Source: Opitutaceae bacterium | GTDB lineage: Bacteria > Verrucomicrobiota > Verrucomicrobiia > Opitutales > Opitutaceae | Assembly (NCBI GenBank): GCA_030648295.1 | Contig: JAUSID010000209.1 | Location: 1-54,558 of the forward strand | Length of the DNA stretch: 54,558 nucleotides | Reading direction: 5' to 3' | Part shown: piece by piece, positions 44,345 to 53,773 of the stretch | Layout: each line of letters starts with the position of its first letter | Position numbering within the stretch: position 1 is the first letter of the stretch | Notes under the pieces: generated by a model | Databases searched by the model: none | What the model was told of the DNA's origin: nothing | Seen by the model: the letters and a program-made list of their open reading frames with translations, nothing else | Program-made: the position numbers and the translations under genes

Positions 44345-46555
44345 TCACTCGCTGCCGGCCGCCCTCACTTGGATCACATTTGCCTCCTCGGCACCGAGTT
44401 TGAGTCGGACGAGGAGCTGCCGTGACGTCGTCTCGGTTTTGATCGCGAGGTCACCGAGCAGCGCCGTCGCGCGGACTGCCCCGGTCCGGCGCAACGCCGC
44501 GAGGTCGATCGCAATCTCCGCCTCCACCGGCGCCGTTGACCGATTCATCACGGTGAAAAACAGCGGCGCCTCCTTGCCCTGGCCGCCCCACCGTTCCACT
44601 CCGACTACGGCCGGCGCGGAGCGTGCGTGCGTCACCGCCTCCCAGCCCGCCTCGTTGCACTTGATGATCAGCGGCAGGTATCTGGCTTCATCGGGGAGCC
44701 CTTTCGGGTCGTTGCACCCCATCAGGTATCCAAGATACAGGCACGAGTTCCAAAGTCGCGGTGACACGTGGTGCGAGGCGTTCAGCAGGCAATACGGCTT
44801 GACCCCTGCCGCAACCCGAAGCGCATAAAATTCCTCGCCGACCGTGTAGGCCGGCGAGCCTTCGCGGCCCATCACGTCGCAGGCGAACCCGAGCATCACG
44901 CGCTCGGGGTGGACGCCGTTGGCCATGAGAATCTTTCCCTGCGCGTGCAGCCGCCGGCGCGCCTCCCACATGTACTCCGCATGCGATTGCAGGTTCCAAA
45001 TGCACACCTGCGGCTTGTGGCCATGATAGGTCAGCGGGACGGTGGAGTATTTGAAATGCTCGCGGCGGAAATTGTAGTAACCGCACCACCGTCCGAGGGA
45101 ATCGAGGTACAGGCCATCGACGTATTTCGACCCGAGCATCAGCGGCAGATAATAATCGAGCGTGTAGCGTGCGATCGTCGGCTTCGGCGCGTCGTGATGA
45201 AGATTCGGATTCGGATTCTGCGGGAAAGTGAGCGTCGGGCCACGATAAGCGCGCGGCATGATGGCGAGCCGGCCCTGTGCGTCGTGCAGGGTGGAGTTGC
45301 GGATGATTGCCTTCAACTCGTCGGCAGATCGAAAGCTGACGGCTTGGGGCGGTCCATCGAAGAGGATGTTTTCGCGCGGAGACCATGATTCCAGGACGCG
45401 CATCGCCTCATCGTAGTCCTTCGGCAGCTCCGGCAATTGGAGCAACTGCCGCTGGCCCACGATCGTATACGGCAGCGAATAGATCCCGTGGTTCTCATCG
45501 AGCGCCAGTTCGCCGAGTCGTTCGTAGTCCTCGAGCGTTCGTGCGATGGGCCCTTCGTCCAGGTGCTCGAGCGTCGTCTTGACGTTGATCCCCGACTCCG
45601 TTCCCGCCGGGTGGCGCCAGGTGCCAAAACCCGCTTCGTGGTAGGCGTAGAGGTGCGGGTTCGCGAGTTTCGAGGCCTTCTGAGTTGTCCACGCGCCGAT
45701 TCGTTTCACCTTCCGGGTGAAAAAGTCCTCGCGATAAAAATCGTAATAACGATCGAGCGCGGAGCGAAACCCCCACGCGGCATCATGTCGGTACGCAATG
45801 ACGCGAAACGGCGTGCGGTTGGGGGTCGCCGCCGCGGGGGAAATCCCGATCCGCAGAATGACGTACACGCCGGTACCGTCGCTGCCCGTGTTGAAGCGCG
45901 TGGGATGGGTCGGCGGCACGGCGAGCGTCAAACCAACCCCGGCCGCGTGATTGCTGACCGGCGATAATGGATACAGCGCATTGTCGTCGCCGCCCGCCAC
46001 GTCGACATCGGCATCCTTCGCGGCTGCTCTCTTCCCGGACTTGCGATTATTCGACGGCGGGCCATTGAACAAGCCGGTGTCGCGCACAAAACTGCCCGGG
46101 CTGACTGGCAGTGAAATCTTCAGGTCGACGCACCGCTCGATCGGCTCCCGCGCGATCACCTCGCCATCGATTTGAAGAAAATCCCCGCGACTCGAAATTC
46201 GCGCCGTCACGCCCAAATCGTACGGATTACCGACGGATTGCACGACCAGCCGGCCGGAGGTGGTCGTCGCGTTCGAGGCGACGGGTGCAAAAGCGAGTCC
46301 CGCGGTGGCTTCGCGCACGCGAAACAAGACGGCATCCGTGGCAAGCGGAACGTTTCGCCCGTCGAGTTGAAGCGACGGCCGGCCATAGTTGGTGACGCCG
46401 AGCGCGAGTCCGTCGCTGGTCTGGATGACGAGCGATGCTCCTCCCGGGAGCGCGGGCGTCCCGCCCGCAATGCCCTGGAGAGAACTGTCTGCCGCCCACG
46501 TCGACGTGAGTGCGACCCAGCCGCCCAACACGAGAAGACAGCGTGCCTGCCTCAT
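44345..46555 (-). CDS. Secreted putative glycoside-hydrolase-like protein
   Basis: Exported protein of 736 aa (signal peptide about residues 1-21, ending TSTWA). No named family is certain. The middle and C-terminal parts look like a TIM-barrel glycosidase: DYYLPLMLGSKYVDGLYLDS then LGRWCGYYNF, ILMANGVHPERVMLGFACDV, and a beta-rich end with HSTAPVEAEIAIDL-like strands. The N-terminal sandwich precedes the barrel. Residues about 28-38 (GIAGGTPALPGG) are encoded by a dispersed palindrome (46445-46468) inserted in frame just behind the signal peptide. Its ATG overlaps the stop of the upstream sulfatase by 4 nt, so the two are translationally coupled and probably act on the same sulfated glycan. 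Confidence 0.5.
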   Translation of the reverse strand: MRQARCLLVLGGWVALTSTWAADSSLQGIAGGTPALPGGASLVIQTSDGLALGVTNYGRPSLQLDGRNVPLATDAVLFRVREATAGLAFAPVASNATTTSGRLVVQSVGNPYDLGVTARISSRGDFLQIDGEVIAREPIERCVDLKISLPVSPGSFVRDTGLFNGPPSNNRKSGKRAAAKDADVDVAGGDDNALYPLSPVSNHAAGVGLTLAVPPTHPTRFNTGSDGTGVYVILRIGISPAAATPNRTPFRVIAYRHDAAWGFRSALDRYYDFYREDFFTRKVKRIGAWTTQKASKLANPHLYAYHEAGFGTWRHPAGTESGINVKTTLEHLDEGPIARTLEDYERLGELALDENHGIYSLPYTIVGQRQLLQLPELPKDYDEAMRVLESWSPRENILFDGPPQAVSFRSADELKAIIRNSTLHDAQGRLAIMPRAYRGPTLTFPQNPNPNLHHDAPKPTIARYTLDYYLPLMLGSKYVDGLYLDSLGRWCGYYNFRREHFKYSTVPLTYHGHKPQVCIWNLQSHAEYMWEARRRLHAQGKILMANGVHPERVMLGFACDVMGREGSPAYTVGEEFYALRVAAGVKPYCLLNASHHVSPRLWNSCLYLGYLMGCNDPKGLPDEARYLPLIIKCNEAGWEAVTHARSAPAVVGVERWGGQGKEAPLFFTVMNRSTAPVEAEIAIDLAALRRTGAVRATALLGDLAIKTETTSRQLLVRLKLGAEEANVIQVRAAGSE
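46445..46468. repeat. Dispersed palindrome inside a coding sequence
   Basis: Copy of the GCGGGC/GCCCGC palindrome lying within the glycosidase-like gene. Read on the minus strand it encodes AGGTPALPG. The insertion keeps the frame and lies between signal peptide and mature domain. Confidence 0.75.
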
Positions 46556-48009
46556 TTGGCCGCCTTGCCCGCTTTATGGGCGCGTTTCAGCTGATTCTTG
46601 TTCGGCGTGACAATATTCGGCGGCGCGGTCTGGAACTCAGCGTGCGTGAGCGGGAACATCCGGTTCGGCGTGTGTGATTCGCGCGCGATCCGCTTCATTT
46701 TTTCCGCAATCGCCGCCTGCTGACTCGCGACATCGTGCTGTTCCTGCGGATCCGTTTTTAAATTGTACAACTCGAGCTTCGGCTCGCCCGGCTGGGACAC
46801 ATTCAGAAAAACGGCCTTCCAATCGCTCATTCGAACCGCCTGAAACCCATTCCCGGCGCCGTATTCCCAATACAGATACTCATGTTGTTTTTGGGCCGAC
46901 AATCGCCCGAGCAGCGTCGGGAGAAACGAGATCCCATCGGTCCGCGCCGGCGGCGGCTGTCCCGCCACATCGGCAAACGTGGCGAGGATGTCATAAAAGC
47001 AGATGGGTAAATCCGAGCGTGAGCCAGCGGCGACTCGACCCGGCCAGCGGGCGATGAAGGGGATCCGGATGCCGCCCTCGTAGAGTTGCCCCTTTTCCGC
47101 GCGAAATGGCGTCGACTTGAACGTCGATGCCTTGTGTCCGCCGGCGGTGCACGGACCGTTGTCGCTGGCGAAAATGACGAGCGTGTTGTTGTCGATCTTC
47201 AGCTCCGTCAGCAGCGAGACGAGTTTTCCGATATCCGTGTCCATCCGCGTCACCATCGCGGCGAACGCCTTCTCTTTTTCCGGCCAGGGCTGGTTCTCGT
47301 ACGGAGCCAGCGACGGTGGATCGAGCGCGACGTGCGGAATCGCGTAGGACAAATAGAGCAGGAAGGGCTGATCCCGGTGCCCGCGGACGTAGGCGAGCGC
47401 CTCCTTCGTGAACAGATCGTGCGAGTAGGTTTTGCCGTCCATCGGCACCTTCTCGTCATTCCGCCAGAGGTGGTCCGGCCAGTAGGTGTGGGCGTCGACG
47501 TGCGACGCGTAGCCGAGGAACGTGTCGAAACCCAGCCGGCGCGGTGAACCGGCCTGGCCAGGCACACCCATGCCCCATTTGCCGAAACATGCGGTCGCGT
47601 ACCCAGCCTGCTTCATCACTTTTCCGAAAGTTGGGACGTTTTCGGGCAATGGCGGATCGCCCTGGGTGGTCCGGTCCCATCCGCGAGCCGCGCCGGGGTT
47701 GTGGCGGATCGGATTGTGGCCGTTGTGCAGCCCGAGAAACAGTGCCGCTCGGCTCGGCCCGCAAACGGCGGAACCGGAGTAGGCGTTGGTGAACAGCATG
47801 CCCTCGTCGGCGAGCCGCTGGAGCTGCGGGGTCTGAATCTGCTTCTGGCCGTACGGCGAGATGTCAGAGTATCCAAGATCGTCGGACAGGATGAAGATGA
47901 CGTTTGGCTGGCTGCGTGTGGCTGCGTGGAGTGCGAGCGGAAGCGCGAGCAGCAGCGACCGGCTGGCAACACGCAGGAGACGAAACACGGGGCGCGGCGA
48001 AGGAAACAT
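46552..48009 (-). CDS. Secreted sulfatase (arylsulfatase family S1)
   Basis: Exported sulfatase of 485 aa (signal peptide about residues 1-30). It removes sulfate esters from glycans. N-terminal metal ligands lie in NVIFILSDDLGYSDI (Asp43, Asp44). The formylglycine motif is C-x-P-S-R at Cys83 (SAVCGPSRAALFLG). The supporting motif GKWGMG follows about 60 residues later, and further metal ligands lie in IFASDNGP. It needs a formylglycine-generating enzyme or anSME, which is not in this window. The stop overlaps the start of the glycosidase-like gene by 4 nt. Confidence 0.9.
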   Translation of the reverse strand: MFPSPRPVFRLLRVASRSLLLALPLALHAATRSQPNVIFILSDDLGYSDISPYGQKQIQTPQLQRLADEGMLFTNAYSGSAVCGPSRAALFLGLHNGHNPIRHNPGAARGWDRTTQGDPPLPENVPTFGKVMKQAGYATACFGKWGMGVPGQAGSPRRLGFDTFLGYASHVDAHTYWPDHLWRNDEKVPMDGKTYSHDLFTKEALAYVRGHRDQPFLLYLSYAIPHVALDPPSLAPYENQPWPEKEKAFAAMVTRMDTDIGKLVSLLTELKIDNNTLVIFASDNGPCTAGGHKASTFKSTPFRAEKGQLYEGGIRIPFIARWPGRVAAGSRSDLPICFYDILATFADVAGQPPPARTDGISFLPTLLGRLSAQKQHEYLYWEYGAGNGFQAVRMSDWKAVFLNVSQPGEPKLELYNLKTDPQEQHDVASQQAAIAEKMKRIARESHTPNRMFPLTHAEFQTAPPNIVTPNKNQLKRAHKAGKAAK

Positions 48010-48027
48010 GGGGCGGGAAAATCAAAG

Positions 48028-48117
48028 CGGGCACGGCGAGCCCGCACCAGTCTCATTTTCGCCGAACGAGGTTCATAACGAAGTCCTGTCCCCTGGGAGC
48101 GCGGGCGTCTCGCCCGC
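48028..48117. repeat. Two dispersed palindromes upstream of rapA
   Basis: Hairpin GCGGGC (48028-48033) / GCCCGC (48041-48046) is followed by a copy of the TGGGAGC-box palindrome at 48094-48117 with one substitution in its loop. They occupy the 241-base gap between the divergent sulfatase and rapA genes. Confidence 0.6.
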
Positions 48118-48250
48118 AATTTCCGGAGCGGTCGAAAGCCCTGTCCGATTAACGGCAATACGACCGGCGCAAACCGCACTCGCCACTTGTCACGCGGGTC
48201 AGGTGGCGTCTGATGGCGTCATGTCTCCTGACATTGTTGGCCAGCGCTGC

Positions 48251-51175
48251 ATGAGCGAACGTGAGCCCGAACTCGGGCTCGGCGTCGTCGCCAGCGTTGA
48301 TCACGCCGCCCGCCGGATTGGGATCGATTTTCCAGCGACGGGTGAGAAGCGGCTCTATGCGCTCGGCACCGTGGTCCTGAAGCGCGTGCAGTTCCGGGCG
48401 GGCGAGACGATCACGACCCGCGACGGCGATTCGCTGGTAATCGAGTCAGTCGAAGAAAACTCCGGACTGCTCACGTACATGACTGGCAGCCGCCGCATCC
48501 GCGAGGATGTCATTTCCGACGTGACGAGTGTCAGCCTGCCGCAGGAGCGGTTGCTGGCCGGCCAGGTCGATCCCGGCGAAGTGTTCGACCTGCGTTATCG
48601 CGCGCTCCAGGCGCAGGCGCGATTCCGCCAGTCGGATGTGCGCGGATTTCTCGGCGGCCGGATCGAACTGATCCCGCACCAGTTCTACATCCTGCGCGAG
48701 GTGGCGTCCCGACAGATCCCACGCGTGCTGCTGGCGGACGAAGTCGGCCTCGGGAAAACGATTGAGGCCTGTCTGATCGTGCAGCGGCTGCTCGCGGTGG
48801 GCCAGGCCCGGCGCGTTCTCGTGCTCGTGCCGGAATCGCTGGTTCACCAGTGGTTCGTGGAGCTGCTGCGGCGATTCAATCTCTGGTTCAGCATTTATGA
48901 CGAGGAGCGCTGCGCCGCGCTGGAGGAAAGCAGCCCGGGAGAGAATCCGTTTCTCGCCTCGCAGCTCGCCCTCGCGAGCGTGTCGTTTCTGGCCGGCAGC
49001 GAAACCCGCCGGCCGCAGGTCGAGGCTGCGCCGTGGGACATCGTCGTGGTCGACGAGGCGCATCATCTGACGTGGACGCCTGAATTCGCCAGCCCGGAGT
49101 ATGCGTTCGTCGAGCAGCTCGCCGCGCGATCGCGCGGCCTGCTCCTGCTCACGGCCACGCCGACGCAGCTGGGCCAGCAGGGTCATTTCGCGCGCCTGCG
49201 GCTGCTCGACCCGAGTCGCTACGATGATTTCGAATCGTTCCGGCAGGAAGCGGAGCGATTCGCCGAGGTCGCGGCGATCGCGGAGAAGATCGTCGAGCAA
49301 AAACCGTTGTCGGCCAAAGACGCGGCGGCATTGAAAACCATTTTCCACCGTGATCCCGAACGGCTCGCCCAGCACCTCGAGGGCGTCGCGCAGGGCAGAC
49401 CCGGCGCGCGCGAGGCGCTGCTCAAGACGCTGCTCGATCAACACGGCACCGGTCGCGTGATGTTCCGCAACACCCGCGCCGCGATGAGTGGGTTTCCGAA
49501 ACGCCAATTCCGCCCCGAGCCCTGCAAACCCGCGGCCGCCGCTGCGCATGCAGCAACGGTGGCTCAGGATCCGGACGCTGAGCCGCCGGAAGGCGCGGGA
49601 GCGCCGCTGCCCTCCAGTTCACCGGTAAGTCGCGCGACGCTGCTGATGCGTATCGCCCGGGAGCTCGAAGCCGAGGAAACGGGAAACGCGGCGGGAATCC
49701 GCTACTCGTTCCGCGACGATCCACGCCTCGAATGGCTCGCCGGATTCCTGCGCCATCATCGTACCGCCAAGGTCCTGCTGATTTGCCGGTCGGAGCGGAA
49801 AGTTGCGGCGATCGCGGCCGCGTTGCAGGAAAAAATCAACGCGAAGGTCGCGCTCTTTCACGAGGGATTGCCGCTGATTCAACGCGACCGCAACGCGGCC
49901 TGGTTTGCCGAGCCGGAGGGTGCGCAACTGCTGATCGGTTCCGAGATCGGCAGCGAGGGTCGCAATTTTCAGTTCGCCCATCACCTCGTGCTCTTCGATC
50001 TGCCGCTGAACCCCGGTCTGATCGAGCAGCGCATCGGCCGGCTCGATCGCATCGGCCAGACCCAGACGATTCGGATCCATGTGCCCTTTATTGCGGGTGG
50101 CAGCGAGGAGGCGGTGGTCGAATGGTATCATCACGGGCTGGACGCTTTCGAGACGCCGTTGCAGGGCGGCGACGAATACCAGGCGAAATTCCGCGAACGC
50201 GTGCTCGTGCTCGCACTGCATTATGCGGCCGGCGGCGCCGCCGCGCACCAGCAGCAACTCGAGGCCTTGATTGACGAGACAAAGGCATTTCGACGCGCGT
50301 TGACGGCCAAGATGAAAAAAGGACGCGATCGGCTGCTCGAACTCAATTCGTTCAACGCCGATGCGGCGGGCCGTGTCATCTCGCGGATTCGAGCTGCTGA
50401 TGCGGACACCTCGCTGCGGAATTTTCTGCTCGAACTGCTCGATCATTTCGGTGTCCGGATCAAGGAGCACGAGGAAGGCGACGTGTTCCTTGATCCGAGC
50501 CATGCCTACATCGAGGCTTTCCCGTCCATACCAGCGGACGGCATGCTCGCGACTTTCAGCCGGCCCCGCGCCATCGCCCGCGAGGACATCCGGTTCATTT
50601 CCGCCGATCATCCGCTGGTCGAGGATGCGATCGATCTCTTGACCGAATCAAAGTCGGGCACGACCGCATTTGGAACTCTCCCCTCCGATGCGCCCAATCT
50701 GCTGCTCGAGGCCGTGTTCATGCTCGAGACCGTGGCGGAATCGCGCTGGCACGTGGACCAGTTTCTTGCGCCGACGCCGGTCCGGGTCGTGGTTGATCTT
50801 CGGCACAACGATCTGACGACGGAACGTGACGCGCTTTATCTCGCGGGCGAAACCGACGACGCGGACATCCACCGATTCCTGGAGCGCCCCGGCTTCAACG
50901 CGGCGTTGCTGAAGACGATGCTGGAGTCGGCGACGGAGCGGGCGGACGAGCGGGCGCGCGCCCTGAAGGAAGCCGCTGGGGCGAAGGCAAGCGCCGCGTT
51001 GAGCTCGGACGTGCAGCGATTGATTGATCTCCAGAAGATCAACGACCACGTGCGCCCCGAAGAGATTTCGCTGGCGCAGCAGCAGCTCGAGCACACGCGC
51101 ACCGCGATCGCACACGCACGACTTCGGCTGGATGCGATTCGGCTGATCGTTGAAGGCCCCGCAGCCAAAGGTTGA
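48251..51175 (+). CDS. rapA: RNA polymerase-associated SNF2-family ATPase RapA
   Basis: Cytoplasmic Swi2/Snf2 ATPase of 974 aa that rescues and recycles RNA polymerase. An N-terminal Tudor-like region (GLGVVASVDHAARRIGIDFP) is followed by the helicase core: Walker A LLADEVGLGKTIEA (GLGKT at 166-170), DEAH box VVVDEAHH (268-271), LLLLTATPTQLG (motif III), and the second lobe ending with motif VI IEQRIGRLDRIGQTQTI. The long C-terminal part (about 620-974) is RapA-like. ATG 48251 gives the typical start; the frame upstream to 47861 overlaps the sulfatase gene and repeats. Length agrees with the family. Confidence 0.88.
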   Translation: MSEREPELGLGVVASVDHAARRIGIDFPATGEKRLYALGTVVLKRVQFRAGETITTRDGDSLVIESVEENSGLLTYMTGSRRIREDVISDVTSVSLPQERLLAGQVDPGEVFDLRYRALQAQARFRQSDVRGFLGGRIELIPHQFYILREVASRQIPRVLLADEVGLGKTIEACLIVQRLLAVGQARRVLVLVPESLVHQWFVELLRRFNLWFSIYDEERCAALEESSPGENPFLASQLALASVSFLAGSETRRPQVEAAPWDIVVVDEAHHLTWTPEFASPEYAFVEQLAARSRGLLLLTATPTQLGQQGHFARLRLLDPSRYDDFESFRQEAERFAEVAAIAEKIVEQKPLSAKDAAALKTIFHRDPERLAQHLEGVAQGRPGAREALLKTLLDQHGTGRVMFRNTRAAMSGFPKRQFRPEPCKPAAAAAHAATVAQDPDAEPPEGAGAPLPSSSPVSRATLLMRIARELEAEETGNAAGIRYSFRDDPRLEWLAGFLRHHRTAKVLLICRSERKVAAIAAALQEKINAKVALFHEGLPLIQRDRNAAWFAEPEGAQLLIGSEIGSEGRNFQFAHHLVLFDLPLNPGLIEQRIGRLDRIGQTQTIRIHVPFIAGGSEEAVVEWYHHGLDAFETPLQGGDEYQAKFRERVLVLALHYAAGGAAAHQQQLEALIDETKAFRRALTAKMKKGRDRLLELNSFNADAAGRVISRIRAADADTSLRNFLLELLDHFGVRIKEHEEGDVFLDPSHAYIEAFPSIPADGMLATFSRPRAIAREDIRFISADHPLVEDAIDLLTESKSGTTAFGTLPSDAPNLLLEAVFMLETVAESRWHVDQFLAPTPVRVVVDLRHNDLTTERDALYLAGETDDADIHRFLERPGFNAALLKTMLESATERADERARALKEAAGAKASAALSSDVQRLIDLQKINDHVRPEEISLAQQQLEHTRTAIAHARLRLDAIRLIVEGPAAKG

Positions 51176-51211
51176 TTTCACCCTGTCATCTTTGGGTCCG
51201 GCCGACACCGC

Positions 51212-52663
51212 ATGGTGTCGACTTCGTCATCGTTCAACCGAGACTGGGATCGCATGGTACCCGTTCCAGCAGAGATTGCCGTGCGGAGGTCGGCGCTCAT
51301 CGCAGCGACGATGGGCTCGTTCCTGACCCCATTTGTCGGCTCATCGGTCAACGTCGCGCTGCCGGCAATTGGCGCCGGGTTGCGGATGGATTCCCTGCAA
51401 CTCAGCTGGGTTGCCACCGGATTCCTGCTTTCCTCGGCGGTTTGCCTCGTCCCGTTCGGCCGGGTCGCGGACATGATTGGCCGGAAGAGGATATTTCTGC
51501 TCGGGATGACGTTGTTCACGGTCTCGTCGATCGGCTGCGGGCTGGCCTGGAGTTCGAACTCGCTGATCGGGTTTCGGGTGCTGCAGGGCTCGGGTGCAGC
51601 GATGCTTTTCGGCACCGGGTTGGCGATTCTCACCTCGGTTTATCCTCCGCGCGAACGCGGCCGCGCCATCGGCCTGAATGCTTCCGCCGTGTACATCGGC
51701 CTCTCGGTGGGACCATTTGTCGGCGGCGTCCTGACTCAGCAATGGGGCTGGCGCAGCGTGTTTCTCAGCAGCGCGATGCTCGGGCTGGTTGCGATCCTCG
51801 TGGTGACCTACGGCTTGAAAGGCGAATGGACCGGCACACCCGGCGGGCGTTTTGATTTCGTTGGGAGCATGATCTACGCGTTCACCCTCACCACGGCCAT
51901 GCTCGGACTTTCGGCATTGCCGACCGCGCGCGGGGCTTTGCTGGTGATCGTGGCCGTTATCGGTGCAGCGATGTTTTCAACTTGGGAGCGACGTGTCGCG
52001 AATCCAGTCCTCGATTTGCCGCTGCTCGCGGGCAATGCCCTCTTTGCTCGATCGAATCTCGCCGCGTTGATCAACTACAGCGCCACCTTCGGTGCCACGT
52101 TCCTCCTGAGCCTTTACCTGCAATCCGTGCGCGGGTTTGCGCCACGAACCACCGGACTGATCCTGCTGACGCAATCCGTGGCGATGGCCGTAGTGAGCCC
52201 CTTTGCCGGCTGGCTTTCGGACCGTGTGGAACCGCGTGCGGTCGCCACCGCAGGAATGGCGCTGACCGTGGTCGGCCTGGGCTGCTTCGTGCTCGTAGGA
52301 CTGCACACGCCCACCCCGGCGATCGTCGTGTTGTTGGTGACACTTGGCGTGGGGTTCGGACTGTTCTCGTCACCGAACACAAACGCCGTCATGAGCTCAG
52401 TCGAGAAAACGCATTACGGCGTCGCGTCGGCGACGCTGGGGACGATGCGCTTGCTGGGCCAAATCGTCAGCATGGGCATAGCCGCCGCGACACTTGGCGT
52501 TTTCGTCGGACGCGCGACGATTACGCCGGCGCTGCACGCGCCCTTCATGAGCGCGATGCATGTCGCCTTCATTCTATTTGCCGCATTCTGCGTGGCCGGC
52601 GTATTCGCATCACTTTCGCGCGGCAATGTACGCCGGCCCAGTTTCGCGCCCAAACAGCAGTAA
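51212..52663 (+). CDS. MFS transporter, DHA2/EmrB-like multidrug exporter
   Basis: Integral membrane protein of 483 aa with about 14 helices. The first helix reads LIAATMGSFLTPFVGSSVNVALPAI, as in DHA2 drug:proton antiporters. The loop 2-3 motif is GRVADMIGRKRIFLLG, and the RVLQGSGAAMLFGTGLAIL stretch is motif B-like. GLNASAVYIGLSVGPFVGG is motif C of antiporters. Substrate unknown. ATG 51254 is an alternative start with a shorter leader. No regulator or membrane-fusion gene is adjacent. It lies 36 nt after rapA, so some read-through transcription is possible. Confidence 0.88.
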   Translation: MVSTSSSFNRDWDRMVPVPAEIAVRRSALIAATMGSFLTPFVGSSVNVALPAIGAGLRMDSLQLSWVATGFLLSSAVCLVPFGRVADMIGRKRIFLLGMTLFTVSSIGCGLAWSSNSLIGFRVLQGSGAAMLFGTGLAILTSVYPPRERGRAIGLNASAVYIGLSVGPFVGGVLTQQWGWRSVFLSSAMLGLVAILVVTYGLKGEWTGTPGGRFDFVGSMIYAFTLTTAMLGLSALPTARGALLVIVAVIGAAMFSTWERRVANPVLDLPLLAGNALFARSNLAALINYSATFGATFLLSLYLQSVRGFAPRTTGLILLTQSVAMAVVSPFAGWLSDRVEPRAVATAGMALTVVGLGCFVLVGLHTPTPAIVVLLVTLGVGFGLFSSPNTNAVMSSVEKTHYGVASATLGTMRLLGQIVSMGIAAATLGVFVGRATITPALHAPFMSAMHVAFILFAAFCVAGVFASLSRGNVRRPSFAPKQQ

Positions 52664-52673
52664 ACCACGCACC

Positions 52674-53621
52674 TCAGGTGATCGTCGCCATTGCCTTGTG
52701 CAGCGCGGCGGAAGCCGCGGCGCAGGCGGCGTCGTTGTCGAGCGCGTTGAGCGCCTTGTTGAACGGTTCGGGCCTCACCGGGCCGTCGTATCCGATTTTA
52801 ACCAACGCGCCGAGGAACGTCGCCACGTCAATCACGCCCGTCGCCGCCGGCAATTCCCGCTCATTGTCCTTTTGCTGCTCCTTCGCGACGCCCTTCGGCG
52901 CGTCGTTCAAATCAACGCTGACCACATCCTCGTTTTTCAACGCCAGCAGGTCGGCGGCGGTGTCGCCGGCGGTCCACCAGTGCCAGGTGTCGAGGACGAG
53001 ACCCACGTTGCCGGTACCGATTTCGGCGATCAGCTCGCGCGCCTCGGCCATGGTGTGCAGGAACGGATATCGTTTTCCGACGAGCAGCAATTGAGTGCCG
53101 ACGTACTCGAGCCCGAACCGGAGGCCGTTATCCTTCAGGATCCGACCGACTTCGCGCAGGCGCGTCGCGTGTTGCTGGAAATTCGCGCGGTACGTGAGTT
53201 GGTCGTGACTCGGCGACAGCCACGTCGACATGCGCGTTCCGCCGGCCGCACGGACCGCGGCGGCAATGCGCGGCAGCTTCGCGAGGCCATCGCCAAAGGT
53301 GCGATCGTCTTTGCGAAAATCGATCGGCAGGCCAGCGGACGCCCACACGAGGCGTTTCGACTTGAGATCGGCCATGACGTCCGCGAGTTGCTCCCGCGAC
53401 ATCGACGCGAGTTCCTCACCGCGCGGCTCCACCGACTCGAACTTATGCCGGTGCGCCAGATCGATGGATTCCTTCTGCGTCTTGATCGTTACGCCGATGC
53501 TTCCGGGCGTGAGCGCAATGGTCATCTTGCGCGATCCGGCGCCGGCGGCGGCGACGGACGAGGGGAGGGCAGCCACTGCGGCAATAGCGGAGGTGGCCTG
53601 CAGAAATTCGCGGCGATTCAC
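52674..53621 (-). CDS. Exported sugar phosphate isomerase/epimerase-like TIM-barrel protein
   Basis: Protein of about 315 aa starting at GTG 53621 (NRREFLQATSAIAAVAALPS, a Tat-like signal). The body is a xylose-isomerase-like TIM barrel with likely metal ligands in EPRGEELASM, FGLEYVG, GLVLDTWHWW and the late RPEPFN. Such exported members in Verrucomicrobiota and Bacteroidota act on keto-sugars, including 3-keto-glycosides in recent descriptions; here that role is inferred. It converges on the MFS gene with a 10-base gap. Confidence 0.75.
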   Translation of the reverse strand: MNRREFLQATSAIAAVAALPSSVAAAGAGSRKMTIALTPGSIGVTIKTQKESIDLAHRHKFESVEPRGEELASMSREQLADVMADLKSKRLVWASAGLPIDFRKDDRTFGDGLAKLPRIAAAVRAAGGTRMSTWLSPSHDQLTYRANFQQHATRLREVGRILKDNGLRFGLEYVGTQLLLVGKRYPFLHTMAEARELIAEIGTGNVGLVLDTWHWWTAGDTAADLLALKNEDVVSVDLNDAPKGVAKEQQKDNERELPAATGVIDVATFLGALVKIGYDGPVRPEPFNKALNALDNDAACAAASAALHKAMATIT

Positions 53622-53743
53622 AGGTGGAGCGTGGCAGCCGGCTGCCGGCAAATCAAGGAGCGTCGGCGCACATGGTTTTACGCCGCTGACCGTGACACCA
53701 ATAAAGCAATGAACTGAAGGGGAAAGCTCCGTGAAAGGAATTC

Positions 53744-53770
53744 CCCATCATGATGGGACGCCCATGCCAC
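53744..53770. repeat. Perfect 14-bp palindrome with dispersed-repeat flank
   Basis: CCCATCATGATGGG at 53744-53757 is a perfect palindrome, and the adjoining GGGACGCCCATGCC is the reverse of the element at 41711-41729. It is located just past the stop of the cyclophilin gene. Confidence 0.5.
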
Positions 53771-53773
53771 CTG

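Noticed and set aside
48251-51175. SNF2 helicase as part of a phage-defence system
   Set aside because: Domain order and length match RapA, and no nuclease, methyltransferase or other defence gene is adjacent.
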